64,000 nt of DNA from Lentimicrobiaceae bacterium (GTDB lineage: Bacteria > Bacteroidota > Bacteroidia > Bacteroidales > F082), in the NCBI GenBank assembly GCA_015061315.1, contig SUWV01000003.1, positions 374 to 64,373 of the forward strand, written 5' to 3'. The position numbers and the translations under genes were made by a program. Each line of letters opens with the position of its first letter. Within the stretch, counting starts at the first letter, position 1. Positions 47,601-56,797 of the stretch are shown piece by piece. The notes beneath the pieces are model-generated. The model ran no database searches. It was not told the DNA's origin and saw nothing but the letters and a program-made list of their open reading frames with translations.

Positions 47601-47889
47601 AAACGAAATCGATGTCTATCCGACACTCATCACCGTCGATAAATATCAGGCTGTCGTAGGCGGACGCCATAACCTCAACATGACCTTCGACTATAAACTC
47701 GGATTGGCTAAGCCGTGGTTCGTCAGAAGATTAGGAATTAGAGTTAAAGGCGATCCTGACGATATGAAATATAGATTTGTGTTCAAGAAAAATTTAGCAC
47801 TCGAAGAACCTAAAGGCAATAAGAAAGACGAAAATCTCGTTAAGGAAACATTACGACTTAAAGACTTGATATATCAAACGTTGAAATAA
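44662..47889 (+). CDS. AsmA-family protein
   Basis: 1075 aa; N-terminal TM; 'PKVGVEIDKLVL', 'GGYINYFTDLQSKTNLDIF', C-terminal AsmA_2-like region. Confidence 0.85.
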   Translation: MNKPLKITLISLGSLLGLVLITVMIACWFVVTPARLTSIVKKQAPNFINCDFDLEQAELTVFKSFPKVGVEIDKLVLINPMVGSPSDTLAYINECVVSVDVKKFLKEDQIIIDECRLNGGYINYFTDLQSKTNLDIFPVSEPDSLTEESQDFIYGIDLMMLKINDVSVNYTDLTQGMFAELNGLNVSAKGKMKGENIVGNVKMSLRDIAYQQTTDSLSMAVKLNDLKLEGDADMRGDDIKADIEASSSVLCYESEGQEASLNSFNIKFKGDVNDYDKIKGNAEMSVNDLSFVMDEQQLLNNADLRMILPLDATMSSMDVEIGNSQLALNNIMIDLIGKASMPGDDINIDLKLKTNTLIVEELLELVPASMREELLDGIDVKGELTLAADVEGIYNATTMPVVNAELEYNKGFVSMPEMLPYPISNLNTSIKADLNLNDKSDVYVRHLNANMSNSSLSLSGTIKDVMNKMFCNLSLKANADLDELQSFLPEDIKAKGDVKLNVAANVNKSQLDNMDFSKAKVNGSLQWDDMNVVYCDTINVDADKLYIDFTMPNAASEQLTNSLMAINIKGNNIDAKVSEMLTASLDDYNIKAQISNVLDEKTPMSVYADYSFSKIEADMEEMSFFTNNPKGSVAMFMKGNDGDASYIAVYDGDSLAFDMGETMSFATEKLDLNVSADYDDDREGLLLQWNPHAGIQMNKAVLAISDIATPVYIPSIDFQYDTTGIEIKNSRVLLGDSDFELRGRLTNVDEFLRKEALLKGSLDFISTYTDVNQIMDLFSGMGDTAVMAEEIVVVDSIATETEVKEDNPFMVPLGVNITLNTKIEKAVAGKLNLSDISGGLTVKDGVLVLQEMGFTSDAATMELTAMYKSSRKNHLFLGFDFHLLDINIDEMLDLIPELDTIVPMLSSFAGKAEFHIAAETYLKSNYEPKMSTLRGATAIHGKDLVILDNKTYKKIGRMLGFKNKEHNKIDNFNAEITVFKNEIDVYPTLITVDKYQAVVGGRHNLNMTFDYKLGLAKPWFVRRLGIRVKGDPDDMKYRFVFKKNLALEEPKGNKKDENLVKETLRLKDLIYQTLK

Positions 47890-47897
47890 GTCAACAA

Positions 47898-47952
47898 GTA
47901 GAGACGCGTCGATTACACCAATGAAAATAAACACGCTGTAATTGACACGTCT
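47898..47952 (+). repeat. GTAGAGACG...CGTCT hairpin element (57-nt family)
   Basis: 'gtagagacgcgtcgattacaccaatgaaaataaacacgctgtaattgacacgtct'. Confidence 0.88.
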
Positions 47953-47970
47953 TAATAAGACAATAAGACA

Positions 47971-48885
47971 ATGTCAAAGCTTAATGATGCGATAAGAATA
48001 ATGATTGGCGGCATGTTTATCATAGCTGCCATTCTTAAATTAATCTCTATCGACGAGTTCGAGATTTATATCTATAGCTTCAATGTCCTCAGTTTTCTCG
48101 CGACGACATTCGTTTCAAGATTGTTAATAGCTGGCGAGTTTATCTTGGGATTGTTCTTAATTCTTAAAATTAATTATAAATTCACGTGGCGAGCTACATT
48201 GATAATGTTGATGCTTTTTACATTATTTCTGATTTATGTAGCGATATTTAGAAATGACGATAACTGTCATTGCTTCGGTGAGCTCGTCGAATTAAGTCCA
48301 ATAGAATCAATAGTTAAGAATGTCGTTATGATGGCTCTGTTGCTACTTGTGAGACAACGTGTCAACGAGACAACGAGACAACGAGTTCGATGTTCATTGT
48401 TAATTGTAACTTGTACATTGATAATTGTCTTCGTTGTTTCTCCTCCAGATGTTATTTACAATAAGATTTATTCATCTGAGAAAGAAATAAGCAGTCGTGC
48501 TTTGCAGAAGTCTTTTGACGACATTGTTAAAATTAATTTTGAAAACGACAGCATCAGTTTTGACAGCACGTCGGTTTTCAAACCTGATGAAGGAAGTCAG
48601 ATGATAGCGATAGTGAGTTCTGGATGTAAATATTGTAAACTTGGTGTCAAGAAGCTCGCGATGATGTTTGATAACAAAGAGGCTGATATTAGTGATGTCG
48701 ATATTTTTATTTGGGGAAGTCCCAATGGAATTATCAATTTTCGTAGAGAGACTTTGACAGAAGATTATGCTTATTGGCATATCATGCCGAACGAAGCCAT
48801 CGACATAACGTACGGGCGTTTCCCTATTTTTATTTTGATGGAAGGAGATGAGATTGTTGAAGTAGGAGATTTTAGGAGTTTGTAA
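47971..48885 (+). CDS. DoxX/MauE-like membrane protein with C-terminal thioredoxin-like region
   Basis: 'IRIMIGGMFIIAAILKLISIDEFEIYIY...CHCFGE' MauE-type; 'MIAIVSSGCKYCKLGVKKLAMMF' CxxC. Confidence 0.75.
   Translation: MSKLNDAIRIMIGGMFIIAAILKLISIDEFEIYIYSFNVLSFLATTFVSRLLIAGEFILGLFLILKINYKFTWRATLIMLMLFTLFLIYVAIFRNDDNCHCFGELVELSPIESIVKNVVMMALLLLVRQRVNETTRQRVRCSLLIVTCTLIIVFVVSPPDVIYNKIYSSEKEISSRALQKSFDDIVKINFENDSISFDSTSVFKPDEGSQMIAIVSSGCKYCKLGVKKLAMMFDNKEADISDVDIFIWGSPNGIINFRRETLTEDYAYWHIMPNEAIDITYGRFPIFILMEGDEIVEVGDFRSL
48350..48428. repeat. In-frame octamer plus 7-mer repeat insert in the MauE-like CDS
   Basis: 'gagacaacgtgtcaacgagacaacgagacaacgag' directly followed by 'ttcattgttaattgtaacttgtacattgataattgt'. 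Confidence 0.85.
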
Positions 48886-48886
48886 A

Positions 48887-48960
48887 ACTGAAAATCTGAA
48901 AATCTGAGAACTTGAAAACCTGAAAAAGTTTCTCAGATTCTCAGATTCTCAGTTTCTAAC
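48887..48960. terminator. CTGARAAT-octamer hairpin between convergent genes
   Basis: 'actgaaaatctgaaaatctgagaacttg...tttctcagattctcagattctcagtt'. Confidence 0.65.
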
Positions 48961-50181
48961 TTAAGATGCCACTTCGCAATTGAGCCCGTGGTCGCGGAGC
49001 ATATTGACGATAGTGTTAAGTTGGTTTTTATCTTGGAGGTTCATTCTTATGGTGAGCATTGTCTTGCCGACTTCCACGTTATTTGAAGAACGTTCGTGGT
49101 TGATGTCATAGATATTGACTTTCAAGCCTTCGAATATAGCGAGTATTTTCTTCAGCTCTCCAGATTGGTCAGGGACGATGACTCTGACTGTAGCGCGGAG
49201 ACCTTCTTCCACCATACCTTTTTCTATTATCTGTTCAAGGATTTGCATGTTGATGTTACCGCCGCTGACGACAGGAACTACGTTCATGCCTTTAAGATTT
49301 ACCTTGTTATATAATGCTGCAGCCACTGAGGTGACGCCTGCTGGCTCGGCGAGTATCTTAGCTCTTTGTAACAAAAGATAAGCTGTATGTGCTATTTCAG
49401 TATCTGTCACGCTGACAACATCGTCGACGTATTTTTGGATTATGTCGAAGGTGAGAGAGCCAGGAGTCTTCACTGCGATACCGTCGGCTATTGTAGATAC
49501 CGATGGCAACGACACTATTTCGTTGGCGTTTCTTGATGCTACCATGGAAGCAGCGCCTGCTGCATTGACGCCTATGACTTTAATCTTAGGATTCATCTCT
49601 TTTATCGCCATGGCGATACCTGCTACGAGACCGCCACCTCCGATAGGGACGATGACAGCGTCGACGTCAGACTGTTGTTCCAATATCTCCAAACCGATAG
49701 TACCTTGACCAGCGATGATCAAAGGATCGTTGAAAGGATGTATATAGGTAGCGTTATGTTCTTTGATATATTCTTGTGAAGCTATGGCGGCGTCGTCGAA
49801 AGAGTCGCCAGCGAGGACTACGTTAGCGCCGTAACCTTTTGTTGCCAACACTTTCAAAGGAGGGGTGAAGATAGGCATGAAGATGGTGCTTTGCATTCCG
49901 AGTTTCGTTGCTGAGAAAGCGACACCCTGAGCATGGTTGCCTGCCGATGCTGCCACAACACCCTTAGCTCTTTCTTCTTCCGATAAGTTGGCCAATTTGT
50001 TATATGCGCCTCTTACCTTAAAAGCTCCTGTCGTCTGCATATTTTCCAATTTCAAGAAGATATTGGCATCAGACATCTGTGAAAACGATTTGGAATGAAT
50101 GATGGAAGTCTGTTTGGCAACGCCTTTTAATGTGTTACGAGCAGCGACGATGTCGGAGAACTTTAATACTGAAGAATCCAT
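48961..50181 (-). CDS. ilvA: Threonine ammonia-lyase
   Basis: 'LKLENMQTTGAFKVRGAYNKL' PLP Lys, 'SAGNHAQGVAFSA', 'PIGGGGLVAGIA', C-terminal ACT-like region. Confidence 0.93.
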   Translation of the reverse strand: MDSSVLKFSDIVAARNTLKGVAKQTSIIHSKSFSQMSDANIFLKLENMQTTGAFKVRGAYNKLANLSEEERAKGVVAASAGNHAQGVAFSATKLGMQSTIFMPIFTPPLKVLATKGYGANVVLAGDSFDDAAIASQEYIKEHNATYIHPFNDPLIIAGQGTIGLEILEQQSDVDAVIVPIGGGGLVAGIAMAIKEMNPKIKVIGVNAAGAASMVASRNANEIVSLPSVSTIADGIAVKTPGSLTFDIIQKYVDDVVSVTDTEIAHTAYLLLQRAKILAEPAGVTSVAAALYNKVNLKGMNVVPVVSGGNINMQILEQIIEKGMVEEGLRATVRVIVPDQSGELKKILAIFEGLKVNIYDINHERSSNNVEVGKTMLTIRMNLQDKNQLNTIVNMLRDHGLNCEVAS

Positions 50182-50282
50182 ATAAATAATAAATGTTTAA
50201 TATAAATAACCCACAAAAAAAGCTAACGACAAAAACTTCGATTAACATTAGTCTTTAGTCATTAGCCTTTAGACAATTCTTG

Positions 50283-50356
50283 TGGAGCATATGAGAATCG
50301 AACTCATGACCTCTTGACTGCCAGTCAAACGCTCTAGCCAACTGAGCTAATGCCCC
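50283..50356 (-). tRNA. tRNA-Ala (anticodon GGC)
   Basis: Reverse complement ggggcattagctcagttggctagagcgtttgactggcagtcaagaggtcatgagttcgattctcatatgctcca; 7-bp acceptor stem with G3:U70, loop CTGGCAG. Confidence 0.95.
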
Positions 50357-50492
50357 ATCATTTTTGCGAGTGCAAAGATAAGATTTTTTTGTATATAAAA
50401 AAGGGTATAGAAAAAATTTTTTACAAATCATCTGTTCTATAGAAATGCGAAAAATAATTTTTATTTTTTTTCTCTTTCATGCTTTTATTTGT

Positions 50493-50500
50493 TACATTTG
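50493..50500 (+). promoter_or_regulatory. -7 box TACATTTG of nhaA
   Basis: TAnnTTTG consensus. Confidence 0.5.
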
Positions 50501-50588
50501 CGAGCTCTGCATTTATTTATAAAATAATAAATAAGTCGGTGATATTGATGAAAAATGATAATGTAATAAATTATAAAAAAATAAGATT

Positions 50589-51983
50589 ATGAGAATTATT
50601 CCTCGTTACACTCGTGTGAAGTATCAGCATGTATTTGAGTTAGGCACTATACGCCTGATGGCTAAGCCATGGATTTCCGGAGTTCTTTTGATGTTAAGTG
50701 TCATCGTCGCTATGTTGTTGGCGAACCTTCCTTTCACCAAAGACGCTTATCATGCTTTCTTAGAAACGAGTCTGTCTATCTCTATCAAAGGTCACGGCCA
50801 TGAATGGATCTTTCCTAAGGATATGACCGTCGAGAAGTTTATCAACGATATTTTGATGGTTGTGTTTTTCTTCACTGTAGGTCTCGAGATTAAACGCGAG
50901 ATAGTATGTGGAGAGTTGTCGAGTGTGAAAAAGGCTATGTTGCCTGTGATAGCTGCCATGGGTGGTATGATGGCTCCGGCTCTTATCTACATTATTGTTA
51001 ATGGCGGCACTGCTGCAAGTAGTGGCTGGGGTATCCCGACAGCTACCGACATCGCCTTTGCGGTAGGTATCATGTCGTTGTTGGGCGACAGAGTCCCTGT
51101 CTCTTTGAAGATATTCCTCACAGCCCTTGCCATAGCCGACGACTTAGGCGCTATCTTAGTGGTGGCGTTCTTCTACGGAGGTGAAATCAATCTCCCTCTC
51201 TTGGGTATTGCAGTGCTGATTTTATTCTTGGTGTTCTTGCTCAACAGAGCAGGCGTGAAGAAGATGATATACTATCTCGTTCCAGCTGTGGCAGTATGGA
51301 TTTTGTTCTATTATGCTGGCATTCACGCTACAATGTCGGGCGTCGTCATGGCTATGATGATACCTATGGAAGCTCGCTACAAACGTTCTTACTTCGACAG
51401 AAAAACAGATCGTTATCAAAAAATGATGGTCGAATATAGCGACGATTCAGTATCTCCTAACGAAGAACAACGTACATGCCTCAGAAATATAAGTCACATA
51501 GCAAGAGGCACCGTCGGAATGAGCTATCGTTTGGAACATGCTCTCAATCCTTGGGTTAATTTCCTTATCATGCCTATCTTCGCTATCGCTAATGCTGGCG
51601 TCGAGATTCCTGGATTGAGTTATCTTAACTTCTTCCAATATTCTCCAGAGATAGGTTCTGTAGGACTCGGTATCTACTTCGGATTATTATTCGGCAAACC
51701 TATAGGTATCACCGTAGCAAGCTGGATTGCAATAAAATTGAAAGTAGGTGAGATGCCAAGTAACGCCTCGTGGAAGATGCTCTTCGCTGTGGCATGTCTC
51801 GGTGGCATTGGCTTCACTATGTCGATATTCGTCGATACATTATCATTCGGAGACCAATTGCCAGAAGTGATGATGCATCTTCGTAACTTAGGTAAGATAG
51901 CCATCTTGGCAGCATCACTCTCAGCTGGTATCTTAGGAAGTCTCTTGATTTCACTCTTTTCAAAGAAAAATAATAACATATAA
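50589..51983 (+). CDS. nhaA: Na+/H+ antiporter NhaA
   Basis: 'VVFFFTVGLEIKREIVCGELS', 'GWGIPTATDIAFAVGIMSLLG', 'LTALAIADDLGAILVVAFFY'. Confidence 0.95.
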   Translation: MRIIPRYTRVKYQHVFELGTIRLMAKPWISGVLLMLSVIVAMLLANLPFTKDAYHAFLETSLSISIKGHGHEWIFPKDMTVEKFINDILMVVFFFTVGLEIKREIVCGELSSVKKAMLPVIAAMGGMMAPALIYIIVNGGTAASSGWGIPTATDIAFAVGIMSLLGDRVPVSLKIFLTALAIADDLGAILVVAFFYGGEINLPLLGIAVLILFLVFLLNRAGVKKMIYYLVPAVAVWILFYYAGIHATMSGVVMAMMIPMEARYKRSYFDRKTDRYQKMMVEYSDDSVSPNEEQRTCLRNISHIARGTVGMSYRLEHALNPWVNFLIMPIFAIANAGVEIPGLSYLNFFQYSPEIGSVGLGIYFGLLFGKPIGITVASWIAIKLKVGEMPSNASWKMLFAVACLGGIGFTMSIFVDTLSFGDQLPEVMMHLRNLGKIAILAASLSAGILGSLLISLFSKKNNNI

Positions 51984-52040
51984 CATAGGTCTGTAATCTA
52001 CTGACATTAGACTTTAGACATTAGACTTTAGACATAAATA

Positions 52041-53252
52041 ATGAAGACAATAAAAGAGATATATCGTATAGGTCATGGACCCTCGAGCAGTCATACCATG
52101 GCGCCTCGTTTTGCTTCTGAGCAGTTTCTGGGGCGACATCCTGAGGCTGTTCGTTTTGAAGTGACTTTATACGGAAGCCTTGCCGCTACAGGAAAAGGTC
52201 ACTTGACAGATGTGGCTATTTTAGATGTTTTGGAGAAGAAAGCTCCTGTCATTATCAATTGGAAACCCGACATCTTTCTTCCATATCATCCTAACGGTAT
52301 GACGTTTAAGTCGTATGATGCAGAAAACGTCGTGACAGAAGAATGGACTGTTTATAGTGTGGGTGGTGGCGCACTTGAAGAAGAAGGCAAGAAGACAGAT
52401 CTGCCTGATATTTATCCTATAACGAAAATGACCGATATTCTCAATTGGTGTGAAGACTCTGGCAAGGCTTATTGGGAATATGTTCAAGACGTGGAGCAAG
52501 ACGCATATCTCATGGATTATTTAGAGCAGGTGTGGCAGACTATGCAAGATGCTGTCGAGCGAGGACTTCAGTCCGAAGGTCGTCTGCCAGGTCCTTTGAA
52601 TCTGCCACGTAAGGCTGCCAACTATTATATCAAGGCTATGGGTTATCAGCATACCTTGAGAAGTCGTGGCTTGGTGTTCTCTTATGCTCTTGCTGTCAGT
52701 GAGGAGAATGCATCAGGCGGCTTGATAGTCACGGCTCCGACATGTGGTTCGAGCGGTGTGCTGCCATCGGTGCTTTATCATAGCTCTAAGGCATACGACT
52801 TCCCTAAGGTGCGAATCCTTAAGGCTTTGGCGACGGCGGCTTTAGTAGGTAACATCGCTAAGACCAATGCCTCTATCTCCGGCGCTGAGGTGGGCTGTCA
52901 GGGTGAGGTCGGTGTGGCATGTGCTATGGCAGCAGCGGCTGTATGTCAGCTCTTCGGCGGCAGCTGCGCACAGATAGAATATGCCGCTGAGATGGCTCTC
53001 GAACATCACCTTGGAATGACATGCGACCCGGTGTGCGGTCTCGTGCAGATACCTTGTATAGAACGTAACGCTTTCGCGGCAGCACGCGCCATGGACGCTA
53101 ACATATACGCTACATTCACTGATGGTACTCATAGGGTGTCGTACGATAAGGTCGTTGAGACAATGAAACGTACCGGCCACGATATGCCTCTGATTTATAG
53201 AGAGACAGCGACAGGCGGACTCGCCAGCGACTATGAACAAATGAACTATTAA
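52041..53252 (+). CDS. sdaA: L-serine ammonia-lyase
   Basis: 'IGHGPSSSHTMAPRFA', 'VTAPTCGSSGVLPSVLY', 'LEHHLGMTCDPVCGLVQIPCIERNA'. Confidence 0.95.
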   Translation: MKTIKEIYRIGHGPSSSHTMAPRFASEQFLGRHPEAVRFEVTLYGSLAATGKGHLTDVAILDVLEKKAPVIINWKPDIFLPYHPNGMTFKSYDAENVVTEEWTVYSVGGGALEEEGKKTDLPDIYPITKMTDILNWCEDSGKAYWEYVQDVEQDAYLMDYLEQVWQTMQDAVERGLQSEGRLPGPLNLPRKAANYYIKAMGYQHTLRSRGLVFSYALAVSEENASGGLIVTAPTCGSSGVLPSVLYHSSKAYDFPKVRILKALATAALVGNIAKTNASISGAEVGCQGEVGVACAMAAAAVCQLFGGSCAQIEYAAEMALEHHLGMTCDPVCGLVQIPCIERNAFAAARAMDANIYATFTDGTHRVSYDKVVETMKRTGHDMPLIYRETATGGLASDYEQMNY

Positions 53253-53332
53253 GAATTAAGAATTAAGAATGAAGAATGAAGAATTAAGAATTGCATTAAT
53301 CTTTAAAACTTTAAACACTAAAAACTTATATC

Positions 53333-55492
53333 ATGAAAAAGACATTATTACTAATAGCAATGTTTTGCTTAGCTTCGAGTTTAATCTTTGCTCAAGAGAA
53401 AAAGATGCTTACTCCTAACGACGCTGCGTATATGAATCGTAGCTTATATCCTGTCGGCAAAAGCGTGAAATGGCTGCCTGATACAGACAAATACCTCTTC
53501 ACCGACAACGAGAATCCTAACAACCTTATGATTCAAGATGTCAATGCTGAGAAAGCAGAAGTGCTCATCACTTTAGATCAGGTTAATTCTTACTTAAATC
53601 AAGCGGGCTTGGATAGCATCAAACGTCTTCCTAACCTCACTTGGATTGACGCTGCAAAAGCTTATTATTATAGCTTCGATCAAAATAACAACTGCGTAAA
53701 TCTTAACCTTTTGGATATTGCTGCAAATAATATCAAGAAAGTCACATCTATTCCTTCAAACGCAGAAAATCACACAATTACACTTCCTTCTTTGAAAGTG
53801 GCTTATACCATCGAAAATAACTTGTATTTCGCTGATGGAGAAAAGCATGTTCAAGTGACTGACAATCCTGAAAATGTAGTCGCTGGTCAGTCGGTTCACC
53901 GTAACGAATTTGCTATCAACGGCGGTATCTTCTGGTCGCCTGACGGTAACAAACTCGCTTATTATAACATGGATGAGAGCATGGTGACAGATTATCCTTT
54001 AGTTGGTATCACAGAACGCGTTGCTACCGCAAAGCCTATAAAATATCCAATGGCTGGAATGAAAAGCCATGAGGTGAAATTGCATGTCTATGACGTGGCT
54101 TCAGGCAACGATTTGATAATAAAGACAGGCGAGCCTGCAGAACAATATCTTACATCAATAACATGGAATCCTGACAACGAAAGAGTTTATATCGGCGTTT
54201 TAAATCGCGGTCAGGACCATCTTCAATTCAATGAATATAACGCTTTGAATGGCGAATACTTACAGACTATCTTTGAAGATAAAGACGAACAATATGTGGA
54301 GCCTGTAGGTCCAGCTCATTTCTTGCCAAACAGCACAAACGAATTTTTATGGATAGCTCAACGCGATGGCTTCTATCATATCTGGAAACATAACGTAAAC
54401 AATAAGAAAGCTAAGCAAATAACTAAAGGCGAGTTCGTCATCACAGCTTTCAACGGTTTCGACGCTAAAGGCGAAAACATTTATTACACCTCGACAGAGG
54501 TAAGTCCTTTGGAACGTCATTACTACAAACATAATCTCAAAAATGGCAAGAAAGTGAAGATTACCAAAGAACACGGAACACATAACGTATTGCCAAGCGC
54601 TTCAGGAAAATATTTCCTCGACAACTATTCAAGCACCGACGTGGCAAGAAATGTCGACATCGCTGATGCTAAAGGTAACTTCGTCAAGCGTTTACACGAA
54701 GCTGTCGATCCTTTGAAAGATTATAATATCGGCACTATAGAGTTAGGCGAGTTAAAAGCTGAAGACGGACAGACATTATACACACGTATGATTAAGCCTT
54801 ACAACTTCGACGAGAACAAGAAATATCCTGTCATCATTTATGTTTATGGCGGACCTCACGCTCAGATGATTACCGATAACTGGACAGCTGACGCTGGCAT
54901 TTACTTACATTATCTCTCACAAGAAGGCTTCATAGTCTTCACTTTGGATAACAGAGGTTCAGCCGACAGAGGCGAGGCTTTTGAACAAGTCATTCACCGT
55001 CAATGCGGACAAGCTGAGATGCGCGACCAGAAAGTCGGTATCGACTATCTTAAATCACTTCCTTATGTAGATGCTGAGCGTATCGGAACAGACGGATGGA
55101 GCTACGGCGGTTTTATGAGTACCAATATGAAAATACATTATCCAGAAGACGTGAAAGTCTCAACAGCAGGTGGTCCTGTCATGGATTGGAAATATTATGA
55201 GATAATGTACGGCGAGCGTTACATGGACACTCCTGAAGAAAATCCTGAAGGCTACGAACTCACAAGCCTTGAAAACAAGACAGATAAACTTGAAGGCAAA
55301 CTGATGATAATCCACTGCACTACAGACCCTGTTGTGGTTTGGCAACATTCATTGGTATTCGTAGAGAATTGTATCCACAACGGAAAACAGTTGGATTACT
55401 TCGTATATCCAGGTCACGACCACAACGTCTATGGCCCTGACAGAGCACATCTCGTGACTAAGATAACAGAATATTTTAAAGCAAACCTTTGA
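53333..55492 (+). CDS. Dipeptidyl peptidase IV / S9 family prolyl oligopeptidase
   Basis: DPPIV N-terminal propeller; 'RIGTDGWSYGGFMSTNM' catalytic Ser; 'VYPGHDHNVYG' His. Confidence 0.93.
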   Translation: MKKTLLLIAMFCLASSLIFAQEKKMLTPNDAAYMNRSLYPVGKSVKWLPDTDKYLFTDNENPNNLMIQDVNAEKAEVLITLDQVNSYLNQAGLDSIKRLPNLTWIDAAKAYYYSFDQNNNCVNLNLLDIAANNIKKVTSIPSNAENHTITLPSLKVAYTIENNLYFADGEKHVQVTDNPENVVAGQSVHRNEFAINGGIFWSPDGNKLAYYNMDESMVTDYPLVGITERVATAKPIKYPMAGMKSHEVKLHVYDVASGNDLIIKTGEPAEQYLTSITWNPDNERVYIGVLNRGQDHLQFNEYNALNGEYLQTIFEDKDEQYVEPVGPAHFLPNSTNEFLWIAQRDGFYHIWKHNVNNKKAKQITKGEFVITAFNGFDAKGENIYYTSTEVSPLERHYYKHNLKNGKKVKITKEHGTHNVLPSASGKYFLDNYSSTDVARNVDIADAKGNFVKRLHEAVDPLKDYNIGTIELGELKAEDGQTLYTRMIKPYNFDENKKYPVIIYVYGGPHAQMITDNWTADAGIYLHYLSQEGFIVFTLDNRGSADRGEAFEQVIHRQCGQAEMRDQKVGIDYLKSLPYVDAERIGTDGWSYGGFMSTNMKIHYPEDVKVSTAGGPVMDWKYYEIMYGERYMDTPEENPEGYELTSLENKTDKLEGKLMIIHCTTDPVVVWQHSLVFVENCIHNGKQLDYFVYPGHDHNVYGPDRAHLVTKITEYFKANL

Positions 55493-55499
55493 TTTAAAA

Positions 55500-55566
55500 A
55501 CTTGAAAACCTGAGAATCTGAGAATCTGAAAATTTTTTCAGATTTTCAGGTTTTCATTTTTTCAGA
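55500..55566 (+). terminator. CTGARAAT-octamer terminator after DPP-IV
   Basis: 'aaaacctgagaatctgagaatctgaaaattttttcagattttcaggttttcatttttt'. Confidence 0.7.
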
Positions 55567-55583
55567 TTTAAAATGCTAAATAT

Positions 55584-56153
55584 ATGAAGCGACTTTTCCT
55601 TGCGATACCTATTAAGACAAATGATAATGGTTTCATCCCTCTTCTCGAAGGATTGAGACGTCAGCTCGCTCATGAAAAACGTATCAACTGGGTGAAGCCT
55701 GACAATATTCATCTTACGTTGAAATTCATAGGTAATACTCCCAACGAAGACATCCCGAAGATTATCGATGGAGTAGGAGAGATGTTGAAAAATCATAAGA
55801 GTTTCACTATGGACTTCAACAGAACGGGAATCTTTGGCAGTCGTTATGCTCCGCGTGTACTATGGTTAGGAATGCAGAACACTCCACAAGAACTCTACGA
55901 TTTGGAGGAAGACACTCTGACCACTTTCGATAATTTAGGTTACCTTCGCGACCGACAGAACTTCGTGCCTCATATCACACTCGGCCGTATCAAAGAATTA
56001 TGCGAGAAACAATACTTTCAGAAGATAGTATCAGGCATAGAACAGAAGTCATATATCAAGCAAGAAGTAAACGAGATAATATTATTCCAAAGCATCTTAC
56101 GCCCCGAAGGAGCAGTCTATAAGGAAGTGAAGAAGTTTACAATTAACAGTTAA
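55584..56153 (+). CDS. thpR: RNA 2',3'-cyclic phosphodiesterase
   Basis: Two HxTx motifs: 'NIHLTLKFIG' and 'PHITLGRIK'. Confidence 0.9.
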   Translation: MKRLFLAIPIKTNDNGFIPLLEGLRRQLAHEKRINWVKPDNIHLTLKFIGNTPNEDIPKIIDGVGEMLKNHKSFTMDFNRTGIFGSRYAPRVLWLGMQNTPQELYDLEEDTLTTFDNLGYLRDRQNFVPHITLGRIKELCEKQYFQKIVSGIEQKSYIKQEVNEIILFQSILRPEGAVYKEVKKFTINS

Positions 56154-56233
56154 CAATTAACAATTAACAGTTGATTAAAGCAATTACCTTTACCCCTTTA
56201 ACCCTTTAACCTTCCATAACTCCACAACTCCAT

Positions 56234-56797
56234 ATGAAAAACATCGTCGCAAGAATAATGTCGTATCACTCTGTTTCTGATGAGGCTCTTCACGCTCTTC
56301 AAAGTGAGATGCGTCTCGTTCATTATCCGAAGAATACGACCTTAGTCACGACAGGCTCCATCGACCATAATGTCTATTTTATTGAGAATGGAGTCACGCG
56401 TTCTATCTTTCATAAAGACGGCATCGACACTACGACATGGTTCAGTATGGAAGGTGACATCACTTTCGGAATGTATTCGCTCTATCACAACCTGCCCTCT
56501 GTTGAAAGCGTGCAGACTCTCACCGAATGCGATATCTATGTCATTCCTATCGAACGTCTTAACGATTTATACGAAAAATATATCGACATCGCTAATTGGG
56601 GACGCGTCGTCCATCAGGATACCAACAGATTGTTAAGTCACATTTTCGTGGAACGACTACAGCTTTCGCCAAAGGAACGCTACGAATGTTTCATGGAGCA
56701 TTTCCCCGGACTTCTCAACAGAGTGAAACTGAAATACGTGGCGGAATTTCTCGGTATCTCAATCTACACTCTCAGCAGGATTCGTTCGGCGAGATAG
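56234..56797 (+). CDS. Crp/Fnr family transcriptional regulator
   Basis: cNMP-binding fold 'YFIENGVTRSIFHKDGIDTTTWFSMEGDITFG'; C-terminal HTH 'YVAEFLGISIYTLSRIRSAR'. Confidence 0.88.
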   Translation: MKNIVARIMSYHSVSDEALHALQSEMRLVHYPKNTTLVTTGSIDHNVYFIENGVTRSIFHKDGIDTTTWFSMEGDITFGMYSLYHNLPSVESVQTLTECDIYVIPIERLNDLYEKYIDIANWGRVVHQDTNRLLSHIFVERLQLSPKERYECFMEHFPGLLNRVKLKYVAEFLGISIYTLSRIRSAR

